Source of the DNA: Kitasatospora sp. NBC_01250 | Lineage (GTDB): Bacteria > Actinomycetota > Actinomycetes > Streptomycetales > Streptomycetaceae | Assembly: GCF_036226465.1 (NCBI RefSeq) | Contig: NZ_CP108476.1 | Span: 6,758,001-6,822,000 of the forward strand | Direction: 5' to 3' | Length of the DNA stretch: 64,000 bases | Part shown: positions 8,366 to 15,462 of the stretch, piece by piece | How the letters are laid out: every line of letters begins with the position of its first letter | Position numbering within the stretch: position 1 is the first letter of the stretch | Made by a program: the position numbers and the translations under genes | The notes under the pieces: generated by a model | Database searches by the model: none | The model's input: the letters and a program-made list of their open reading frames with translations, nothing else | Told to the model about the DNA's origin: nothing

Positions 8366-9283
8366 TCAGCCGCAGGTGCGCGGGCAGCCGGGGCAGAGGT
8401 CCGCGGGGCGCACGGTGTAGTAGAGGCAGCAGCTGACCCTGGTGCGGGTCGGGGCCGCGGCGACCCCCGGCTGCCGCGGGGCCGCGAGGCGGAACGCGGC
8501 GGCGCCGGTGAACGGCGCGGTGTCGATGCGGTCGGCCCCGCCGGCATCGGTGGCATCGGTGGCCCCAGTGGCTTCGGCGGGCGGCTCCGGCAGCAGCGCC
8601 GTCAGGGCGGTCACCGCCCGCGCCTCCTCGCCGAGCAGTCCGGCCGCGTACCAGAGCCCCTCCACCAGCTCGTCGGTCACCAGCCCCCACAGGGTGCGCG
8701 GCCCGCGCCGCAGCAGCGGGCGGAAGGCGGTCAGCAGGGGGTCCAACTGGGCGGCGACGGTGGTGCGCAGGGTGGCGCGCAGGGCCGCCGGGTCGGCCAC
8801 CACCCGGGCGCCGGGCAGACCGGCCGCCGGGTCGCCGGGCAGGCAGGCGAAGGCGAGCGGCCCGGTGCCCGGCAGCAGCGCGAGCTCGGCCGGACCCCAG
8901 CCGCCGGCCGGTCGGCGGCTGGCCAGCTGCTCGACCGGCAGCAGCGGCACCCGCTGCTCCAGCAGCCAGGGCAGCGTGAAGACCAGGCAGAGCGGCCAGG
9001 CATAGCGGTGCAGCCAGAAGCCGGCCGCGACATCGGCGCGCGGCGCCGTGCCGAACCGGGCCCGGCCGTGCCGGGCCTCGGCGGCGACCAGGCGGGCGCG
9101 CAGCGCCGGATCGGCGAGCAGCTGACGGGTGGTCACCCAGCCGTCGTGGGCCGGGACCTCGGTGCGGTGGTGGATCCGCAGGTCGGGGAAGACCTGGGCG
9201 AAGGCGGTGTAGGCGCCGGCGAAGGGGGGTGTCGGGTGTCGCCCGGGGCTGAGGTCGGTGCACTCGGTCAAGGCGTGCCCCAT
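8366..9283 (-). CDS. FhuF-like (2Fe-2S) protein, probable ferric-siderophore reductase
   Basis: A 305-residue protein ending in the Cys pattern C-C-x10-C-x2-C, the 2Fe-2S ligand signature of the FhuF family, which reduces ferric siderophores in the cytoplasm to release iron. The body has GGWGPAELALLPGTGP and RGPRTLWGLVTDELVEGLW, consistent with a divergent actinobacterial member. A near-consensus iron box lies about 90 bp upstream of the start, so expression should rise in low iron. No siderophore synthesis or uptake genes are adjacent. A Thr/Asp-rich linker (TGATDATDAGG) precedes the Cys domain. The ATG at 9283 is the first start after the iron box. Confidence 0.75.
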   Translation of the reverse strand: MGHALTECTDLSPGRHPTPPFAGAYTAFAQVFPDLRIHHRTEVPAHDGWVTTRQLLADPALRARLVAAEARHGRARFGTAPRADVAAGFWLHRYAWPLCLVFTLPWLLEQRVPLLPVEQLASRRPAGGWGPAELALLPGTGPLAFACLPGDPAAGLPGARVVADPAALRATLRTTVAAQLDPLLTAFRPLLRRGPRTLWGLVTDELVEGLWYAAGLLGEEARAVTALTALLPEPPAEATGATDATDAGGADRIDTAPFTGAAAFRLAAPRQPGVAAAPTRTRVSCCLYYTVRPADLCPGCPRTCG

Positions 9284-9374
9284 CGGATCGGCCGGGTGAC
9301 CGCGCGCGGCCCCGGGTGAGCTGGGCCCGGACGCGTGAGGTGCGCGCGGACGGTCTCCGCGCGCACCTCACCCA

Positions 9375-9393
9375 TCAGGTTAGGCTCACCTTA
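9375..9393. promoter_or_regulatory. Iron box (DmdR/IdeR operator)
   Basis: The 19-bp sequence TCAGGTTAGGCTCACCTTA matches the actinobacterial iron-box consensus TTAGGTTAGGCTCACCTAA at 17 of 19 positions. It precedes the FhuF-like gene and overlaps the stop codon of the upstream TPR-like gene. Repression by the iron-bound DtxR-family regulator is the expected mode. Confidence 0.85.
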
Positions 9394-10467
9394 GCTGACA
9401 GGCCGTCGGCTGTCCCGCTCGCCGCGTCCGTCCGGGGGGTCGGTCGGGCGCCCGGCCCACGCGGTGCTGCCGGGCGTGCCCGGTGGCGCCGGAGTGCCGC
9501 CGCCCGCGCGCCCGCCCGGCACACCCGGGCGCGCGCTCGGTGGTGCGCCGCGCGGTGCACCCGGTGGGCCGCCGGGCGTCAGGGCCGCGGCGTCCTCGCC
9601 GAGCCGGCCCACCAGCCAGACCGGCACGCCCCCCAGCGACTGCACCAGGCGCCCGGCCTCCGCCCGCAGCCGCTGCGCCTCGGCCGGCTCGGCGACCTCG
9701 GCCAGCGCCGCGAGTGCCGGCGCCACCCCCACCATGAAGCCCAGCTCCTCGCGCAGCCGCAGTGAGGCGGTGAACCCCTCCCGGGCCCTGACCCGGTCGC
9801 CGCCGGCCAGCGCGAGCGCGGCCAGGTGGCGCCAGGTGGAGGAGGCCAGCAGGGAGTCCCCGCCGGCCAACGCCCCGTCGTGGGCCCGGCGGTAGGCGAT
9901 CCAGGCGGCCGTGTGGTCGCGCAGCAGGTTCTCGGCGACCAGCCCGCGCCGGAAGTCCAGCAGCGGGCGGCCCGGTGCGCCCGCGGGCAGCAGCGCCGAG
10001 GTTCGGCCGAGCGCGGCCTGGGCCTCGTCCAGCCGGTCGCGCGGACCGAGCACGCTGCCCAGGTAGGCCAGGAAGCCTCGCGCGCAGGCGGCCGCCGCGC
10101 GCTGCTCGGTGCTGGTCACCCCGGCCTCGGCCAGCCGTAACGCGGACTCCGCCTCCTCCCAGTGGTCGGCGGTGAACAGGCACTGCTCGATCAGCAGTTC
10201 GGCACGGACCAGGGCGGTCCGCGGGTCCCGCTCGGCGCCCTGGCCGAGCAGCTCGGCCGCCTCCTGCCAGCAGGCGCGCGATCGCAGCCGCCACACGGTG
10301 CCGCTGGTGATCTCGTCGAGGTGGCCGTCCTTGCCCGGATGGAGCCCGCCGCCGTGCGGCGGCACCCCCGGTGGACCGGCCAGACGTGGTGGCCCGCCAC
10401 TGTGGTCGGCATCCGCCGGCCGGCCACGTGTCCCCCCGCTCAGCGGGGCCGTTCCGTGCTCCGACAA
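9391..10467 (-). CDS. TPR-like repeat protein of unknown function
   Basis: A protein of about 358 residues. Residues from about 70 to 280 are helical and Ala/Leu/Glu-rich, with tetratricopeptide-like repeats (AELLIEQCLFTADHWEEAESAL, quoted as overlapping parts around WEEAE and AWIAYRRAHDGAL, HLAALALAGGDRVRAREGF). This resembles the repeat regions of actinobacterial regulators but lacks a recognisable DNA-binding or NB-ARC domain. The last ~70 residues are Pro/Gly/Arg-rich and probably disordered. I chose the TTG at 10467 because AAGGAGG lies 5 bp upstream. A GTG at 10473 overlaps that sequence. The stop codon lies inside the iron box of the next gene. Confidence 0.55.
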   Translation of the reverse strand: MSEHGTAPLSGGTRGRPADADHSGGPPRLAGPPGVPPHGGGLHPGKDGHLDEITSGTVWRLRSRACWQEAAELLGQGAERDPRTALVRAELLIEQCLFTADHWEEAESALRLAEAGVTSTEQRAAAACARGFLAYLGSVLGPRDRLDEAQAALGRTSALLPAGAPGRPLLDFRRGLVAENLLRDHTAAWIAYRRAHDGALAGGDSLLASSTWRHLAALALAGGDRVRAREGFTASLRLREELGFMVGVAPALAALAEVAEPAEAQRLRAEAGRLVQSLGGVPVWLVGRLGEDAAALTPGGPPGAPRGAPPSARPGVPGGRAGGGTPAPPGTPGSTAWAGRPTDPPDGRGERDSRRPVS

Positions 10468-10641
10468 CGCCACCTCCTTGTGTGCGGTGCCCCACGGCCA
10501 TGCGGTGCCCCCAGACGGCCAGGGCCCTGGAGCACCGCAATTCAACACGCGAGGGAGCTTGTGCACCAGATCACGAGCGTGACGTATTTCGGTGTCCCCG
10601 TGCGCCCGTCCGGGCCCCACGGGGCAGGTGGGAAGGGTGGG

Positions 10642-11712
10642 TCAGGAGGTCCAGCCCGTCTCCAGCAGCGCCTCGGCCGCGCCGTTCACCGGCTGCGGGA
10701 CACCGCCGTCGTCCAGCAGGAAGAGCGCCACCAGCAACTGCTCGCCGCGCACGGTGGCCTGGTGCGAGTAGCCGGCGGTGGTGAACATCGCGGCGGCCAT
10801 CTCCTCGGCGTGCAGGGTCTGCAGCCACAGGCACTCCACCGCGCGCATGTCGGCCTGCTCGGGCCAGCTGTCCACCTGGGCCACCAGGCGGTCGCCGAGC
10901 AGGGTGACCGACTCCCGCTCCTGGCCCTCGGTCAGTTCCAGCTCGCCGAAGCCGAGCCACTCCAGGTAGCGGGCGGCGGCCAGCACCGCGTCCTGCCCGG
11001 TGCGGATGGGCTGCGGGCGGAACGGCGGCCGGTTCTGCCAGCGCCCGCCCTGCGGCACCGAGGGCGGCACGGCCGGTGCGCCGGGCCCGGGGTGCGAGTC
11101 GGCGTGCGGTATCCGGCGCGAGCCGCCCGGCGCTCCCAGGGAGCCGGGGTGGTCGGCGTAGAGCGCGCCGTCGCCCTGCCACGCGCCGGGCGCGGGCACC
11201 TGCGGGCGCACCCCGAGCGGGCGCGAGCCCTGCGGGCCGCTCGCGCCGGGGCGCGGCGCGCGGTCCACCGGCAGGCGCACGGTGGCGCCGCAGTTGCAGG
11301 TGAACTCCGGCTGCGGCCACTGGTCGGAGCGTCCGCAGTTCGGGCAGCGCATGCTCAGCCAGGAGTCCTCCCAGGAGCGGAACCGCACCTGCACCGGCAC
11401 CCCGCCGCGCAGCAGCGGCACCTTGAGCGCCGCTCCGCACGGGCAGGGCAGCGTCGGCGGCTCGTAGACGTGCTCGCGGCGGCAGGCCGGGCAGCGGATC
11501 GCCCGCGCGCTGGGCGGCGTGGTGGCCGCCTCGGGCAACTCGGCGGCGGCGTACGGCTCGTCGCCCGGGTACGGACCGTGGCCACCGTGCGGCCCACCGC
11601 CCTCCCGCGGGTCGCGGCCGGTGAAGTCGTCGGGCAGCGGAAGTCCGGACAAGGCACACCGTCCGTTCGGGTCGAGTGGGCGGGGTCGCTTCCGGTGCTC
11701 CCCGTCGCCCAT
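10642..11712 (-). CDS. Zinc-ribbon protein with a C-terminal Mrr-like domain (putative)
   Basis: A protein of about 356 residues with two Cys-rich motif pairs in the first half: CPAC with CPC, and CPNC with CNC. These look like tandem zinc ribbons. A Pro/Gly-rich linker follows. The last ~110 residues (DAVLAAARYLEWLGFGELEL, later AVECLWLQTLHAEEM and FTTAGYSHQATVRGEQLLVA in parts) have the order of secondary structure seen in restriction-endonuclease-like (Mrr) folds, but no clear catalytic E/D-QK triad is visible. The ATG at 11712 is the best-placed start. No methyltransferase or other defence gene is adjacent. Function unknown. Confidence 0.5.
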   Translation of the reverse strand: MGDGEHRKRPRPLDPNGRCALSGLPLPDDFTGRDPREGGGPHGGHGPYPGDEPYAAAELPEAATTPPSARAIRCPACRREHVYEPPTLPCPCGAALKVPLLRGGVPVQVRFRSWEDSWLSMRCPNCGRSDQWPQPEFTCNCGATVRLPVDRAPRPGASGPQGSRPLGVRPQVPAPGAWQGDGALYADHPGSLGAPGGSRRIPHADSHPGPGAPAVPPSVPQGGRWQNRPPFRPQPIRTGQDAVLAAARYLEWLGFGELELTEGQERESVTLLGDRLVAQVDSWPEQADMRAVECLWLQTLHAEEMAAAMFTTAGYSHQATVRGEQLLVALFLLDDGGVPQPVNGAAEALLETGWTS

Positions 11713-11813
11713 GCTTCCCGATCCAGCCCTGCGGTGGCAGCGATTGCCCCTAATGATCAGGGATTTTTCAGGGTGAACAGGATCAACGGCCCAGGTTCTG
11801 GGCCGTCGTGGCG

Positions 11814-12443
11814 CTATCCGGCCGACCAGCGGGCCAGATCGGCGGGGGTGTCCAGATCGTCGGGGACGGCGATGTCGCCGCACTCGACCAGGCGGAGTTC
11901 GGCCCGGCGGCGGTTCAGCAGCTCGCGGGCGCCGGCGTCGCCCCGGGCTCCGGCGGCGGCCTCGGCGAGGTGGGCGGCGCCGATCAGCACCGGGTGGCCG
12001 CGGCGGCCCGCGTAGCCGGCGGCGGCCAGGGCGGCGCCGGACCGGTGGGCGGCGAGCAGCCGGGCGACGGCGGCGGGGGTGACGCCGGGGGTGTCGACCA
12101 GGAAGACCAGCACGCCCGAGCAGCCCGGCGGCACGGCGGCCAGGCCCGCGCGCAGCGAGCCGCCCATGCCCTCGGCCCAGTCGGGGTTGGTGACCAGGGT
12201 GCAGCCGCTCAGCTCCGCCTCGACCGGCACCCGCGCGCGGGCGGCGCCGAGCACCACCAGGACGGGGTCGCAGCCGCCCTCGCGCACCACGCGCACGGCG
12301 TGTTCGACCAGCGGCCGGCCGCGGAACGGCAGCAGGGCCTTGGGCCGTCCGCCGAGCCGCCGCCCGCCGCCCGCGGCCAGCACCAGGGCGGCGACGGGCG
12401 GGGTCGGAACCGGGGGCGGGGTGGGGGCGGCGGCCGGAGTCAT
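11814..12443 (-). CDS. MobA-like NTP transferase (MocA-type molybdopterin nucleotidyltransferase)
   Basis: A 209-residue nucleotidyltransferase. The start has the NTP-binding pattern LVLAAGGGRRLGGRPKALLP, followed by GRPLVEHAV, NPDWAEGMGGSLRAG and VFLVDTPGVTP. This is the layout of enzymes that transfer CMP or GMP to molybdopterin (MocA, MobA). The motif SLRAGL fits MocA-type cytidylyltransferases of xanthine-dehydrogenase cofactor better than classical MobA. It is divergent from moaA, which supports a role in molybdenum cofactor synthesis. The ATG at 12443 follows a Pro/Ala-rich N-terminus. Confidence 0.75.
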   Translation of the reverse strand: MTPAAAPTPPPVPTPPVAALVLAAGGGRRLGGRPKALLPFRGRPLVEHAVRVVREGGCDPVLVVLGAARARVPVEAELSGCTLVTNPDWAEGMGGSLRAGLAAVPPGCSGVLVFLVDTPGVTPAAVARLLAAHRSGAALAAAGYAGRRGHPVLIGAAHLAEAAAGARGDAGARELLNRRRAELRLVECGDIAVPDDLDTPADLARWSAG

Positions 12444-12573
12444 GGCACCAGGATGGCGGTCGGCGGGCCGCCGCGGTCCTGTGTGATCGCACAAGGCAGG
12501 GGCGGTGACCTTGGCGGGAAGCCGGGCAATGCACCCCTGGATCTTTGCCGCCCGCCCGCTTCTACTGGCCGTT

Positions 12574-13587
12574 ATGCACACCGCACCTGCCCCGCTGCTC
12601 GATCGCTTCGGCCGGGTCCACACCGATCTGCGGGTCTCCCTGACCGACCGCTGCAACCTGCGCTGCACCTACTGCATGCCGGCCGAGGGCCTCGCCTGGC
12701 TGCCGCGCGCCGAGGTGCTGACGGACGAGGAGATCGTCCGCCTGGTGCGGGTGGGGGTCGAGCGGCTGGGGATCGCCTCGGTGCGGCTGACCGGCGGCGA
12801 GCCGCTGCTGCGGCGCGGGCTGCCGGGGCTGGTGGCCCGCCTGACCGGGCTCGGTGTCGAGCTGTCGCTGACCACCAACGGGATCGGACTGGCCAGGACG
12901 GCGGGGGAGTTGCGGGCCGCCGGGCTGCGGCGGGTCAACGTCAGCCTGGACACGCTGCGGCGCGAGCGCTACACGGAGATCACCCGGCGCGACCGGATCG
13001 CGGACGTCTTCGCGGGGCTGGCCGCCGCGCGGGAGGCGGGCCTTGCGCCGGTCAAGATCAACACCGTCCCGGTGCGCGGGGTCAACGACGACGAGCTGCT
13101 CGACCTGGTCGAGTTCGCCGCCGGGCACGGCTACCGGATCCGCTTCATCGAGTCGATGCCGCTGGACGCCCAGGGCGCCTGGGACCGGTCGGCGATGATC
13201 ACCGCGGACGAGCTGCTGCAGGTGCTCGGTGGCCGCTGGGAGCTGGTCCCGGTGCCGCGCGAGCCGCTGGCCGCCGGGCGCGGCACCCCGCCGGCCGAGG
13301 AGTGGCGGATCGCCGGGACGGACACCGTGGTCGGGGTGATCGCCTCGGTCACCCGGCCGTTCTGCGGCACCTGCGACCGGGTCCGGCTGACCGCCGACGG
13401 CCAGCTGCGCAACTGCCTCTTCGCGACCGAGGAGTCCGATCTGCGGGCGCTGCTGCGCGGTGGGGCCGGGGACGCGGAGATCGAGCGGGCCTGGCGGGGT
13501 GCCATCGGGCGCAAGGGACCCGGCCACGAGATCAACTCCGCCGACTTCCGCCGGCCCGAACGGCCGATGTCGGCGATCGGCGGCTGA
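12574..13587 (+). CDS. moaA: GTP 3',8-cyclase MoaA
   Basis: A 337-residue radical SAM enzyme that rearranges GTP in the first step of molybdopterin synthesis. The N-terminal 4Fe-4S motif is CNLRCTYC, preceded by LRVSLTDR. The C-terminal second cluster site is CGTCDRVRLTADGQLRNC. The protein ends in a Gly-Gly pair after GHEINSADF, as active MoaA does. Length is normal. The ATG at 12574 gives MHTAPAPLLDRFGR, typical of actinobacterial MoaA. An upstream in-frame ATG at 12505 would add a non-homologous leader. The divergent neighbour is a molybdopterin nucleotidyltransferase. Confidence 0.95.
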   Translation: MHTAPAPLLDRFGRVHTDLRVSLTDRCNLRCTYCMPAEGLAWLPRAEVLTDEEIVRLVRVGVERLGIASVRLTGGEPLLRRGLPGLVARLTGLGVELSLTTNGIGLARTAGELRAAGLRRVNVSLDTLRRERYTEITRRDRIADVFAGLAAAREAGLAPVKINTVPVRGVNDDELLDLVEFAAGHGYRIRFIESMPLDAQGAWDRSAMITADELLQVLGGRWELVPVPREPLAAGRGTPPAEEWRIAGTDTVVGVIASVTRPFCGTCDRVRLTADGQLRNCLFATEESDLRALLRGGAGDAEIERAWRGAIGRKGPGHEINSADFRRPERPMSAIGG

Positions 13588-13671
13588 TCCGACGGATGAC
13601 CGAGGGCTGACCGAGGGCTGAGCTGCAGCTATCGGGGTGCTTGTGCGATCAGAAGATGATATTTCTCTGCG

Positions 13672-15327
13672 GTGAACACCACCTGGGCGCGTCTGTCGCG
13701 CCGCATCCTGCCCGCCGTACTGGCAGCCACCGTGCTCGCCGGCTGCGGCGGGTCCGGCAACTCGCCGGTCGCGAAGGGCACGTCGTCCTCCGCCGCCCCG
13801 GCCGCTCCCAGCACCGCCGCCTCGGCCAGCGCCCCGCCGCCGCCCTCCGCCAGCCCCACGCCGACGCCGACGGGTGACGCCGACCCGGCGCTCAAGCCGT
13901 TCTACGGGCAGCAGATCGCCTGGAGCAGCTGCCCGGCCGACCCGGCGCAGAAGGACGTCGACCTGTCGGCCTTCCAGTGCGGCACCGCGCACGTCCCGCT
14001 GGACTACGCCAACCCGGGTGCGGACACCATCGACCTGGCGCTGATGCGCAAGCCGGCGATCCACCAGGACCAGCGGCTCGGCTCGCTCTTCCTCAACCCG
14101 GGCGGCCCCGGCGGCTCCGGGCTCGACCTGCTCACCAACGCGGCCACCAGCTCGTTCGGCAACCTGAACAACCGCTACGACCTGATCGGCTTCGACCCGC
14201 GCGGCGTCGGCAAGTCCACCGCCGTGCACTGCCTGGACGACTCCGCCCGCGACCGGCTCGACGCCCAGAACCACGCCGGGCCGACCAGCGTCAAGGACCT
14301 CGGGGCCGCCTGCGAGGCCAGGTCCGGCAAGCTGCTGCCGTTCGTCGGCACCGTCAACGCGGCCCGCGACCTGGACGTGCTGCGCGGGGCGGTGGGCGAC
14401 CAGAAGCTCAACTACCTGGGCTTCTCCTACGGCACCTACCTCGGCACCTTCTACGCCAACCAGTTCCCCGACCGCACGGGGCGGCTGGTGCTGGACGGCG
14501 CGATGGACCCGAGCGTCAGCAACCTGGACAGCAGCATCGCCCAGATGGTCGGCTTCGAGAGCGTCTTCGAGCACTTCGCCGCCGACTGCGTGAAGCAGTC
14601 CGACTGCCCGCTCGGCAGCGACGCCTCCACCGCCGCGAAGAAGGCCGCCGACTTCCTGGACGGCCTGGAGGCGCACCCGTTGACCTCGGCCACCAGCGGC
14701 CGCACGCTCACCCAGGCGCTGGGCTGGACCGGCACCATGGACATGCTCTACGGGGACGCCAAGTCCTGGGGGTACCTGCGGATCGGGCTGAGCAACGCCA
14801 TGAAGGCCCACAGCCCCGATGCGCTGATCGAGTTCGCCGACGACTACAACAGCCGGGACCAGCAGGGGCACTACAGCAACCAGGCCGACGCCAACCAGGC
14901 GATCAACTGCGCGGACGACGGCTCCACGCCGCCCACCGACGACCAGATCCAGCAGGCCCTGCAGCAGTTGCACACCAAGGCGCCCTACCTGACCAACCAC
15001 ATGAACGCCGACGACGTGCGGGCGGCGATGGACTGCGCCGACTGGCCGGTGCACGGCTCCACGCCGCCGCAGGTGCTCAAGGCCACCGGCAGCGCCCCGA
15101 TCCTGGTGGTCGGCTCCACCGGTGACGACGCCACCCCCTACGCCTGGGCGCAGCACCTGGCGAGCAGCCTGGCCAACGCCACCCTGCTCACCCGGGACGG
15201 CGACGGACACACCGGGTACGACAAGAGCAGCTGCATCAAGTCGGACGTGGACGCGTTCCTGATCGACGGCACCATGCCGGCGGCGGGTACGCACTGCGCC
15301 ACCAACCCGCCCGCCAACGAGAGCTGA
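13672..15327 (+). CDS. Lipid-anchored tripeptidyl aminopeptidase-like alpha/beta hydrolase (S33)
   Basis: A 551-residue exported hydrolase. The N-terminus is a lipoprotein signal with the lipobox LAGC at about residue 25, then a Ser/Ala/Pro-rich linker. The catalytic Ser is in GFSYGT, the Asp is probably in GSTGDDATP, and the His is in DGDGHTGY. The oxyanion region reads NPGGPGGSG. This matches the Streptomyces SlpD/SlpE/Tap family, which removes N-terminal tripeptides from proteins outside the membrane. The start is GTG at 13672. The stop codon forms the first bases of a TGACG-n3-CGTCA palindrome. Confidence 0.88.
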   Translation: MNTTWARLSRRILPAVLAATVLAGCGGSGNSPVAKGTSSSAAPAAPSTAASASAPPPPSASPTPTPTGDADPALKPFYGQQIAWSSCPADPAQKDVDLSAFQCGTAHVPLDYANPGADTIDLALMRKPAIHQDQRLGSLFLNPGGPGGSGLDLLTNAATSSFGNLNNRYDLIGFDPRGVGKSTAVHCLDDSARDRLDAQNHAGPTSVKDLGAACEARSGKLLPFVGTVNAARDLDVLRGAVGDQKLNYLGFSYGTYLGTFYANQFPDRTGRLVLDGAMDPSVSNLDSSIAQMVGFESVFEHFAADCVKQSDCPLGSDASTAAKKAADFLDGLEAHPLTSATSGRTLTQALGWTGTMDMLYGDAKSWGYLRIGLSNAMKAHSPDALIEFADDYNSRDQQGHYSNQADANQAINCADDGSTPPTDDQIQQALQQLHTKAPYLTNHMNADDVRAAMDCADWPVHGSTPPQVLKATGSAPILVVGSTGDDATPYAWAQHLASSLANATLLTRDGDGHTGYDKSSCIKSDVDAFLIDGTMPAAGTHCATNPPANES

Positions 15328-15337
15328 CGATTCGTCA
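15325..15337. promoter_or_regulatory. TGACG-n3-CGTCA palindrome, copy 2
   Basis: TGACG-ATT-CGTCA overlaps the stop of the aminopeptidase gene and lies just upstream of a promoter-like pair. It nearly repeats the site at 8297-8309. The position next to the -35 hexamer suits an activator or repressor site. Confidence 0.45.
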
Positions 15338-15347
15338 AGCATCCTCA

Positions 15348-15378
15348 TTGACGCCCGTGCTGACCGCGTGCCTATGAT
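15348..15378 (+). promoter_or_regulatory. Candidate vegetative promoter for the oligopeptidase-like gene
   Basis: TTGACG at 15348-15353 and TATGAT at 15373-15378 are separated by 19 bp. This fits a HrdB-type promoter, with transcription starting near 15385, about 78 bp before the start at 15463. Confidence 0.5.
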
Positions 15379-15462
15379 GGCGCGCGGTCAGCCGGCTTCT
15401 GCACGGGGTGAGGGCGGCGCGGCGGGGTCGTCCTGCCGTCCACCAACCCTGCTGGGGGAAGT

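Noticed and set aside
13596..13617. Two tandem copies of GACCGAGGGCT after moaA
   Set aside because: Only two units and no further structure; probably a chance duplication.
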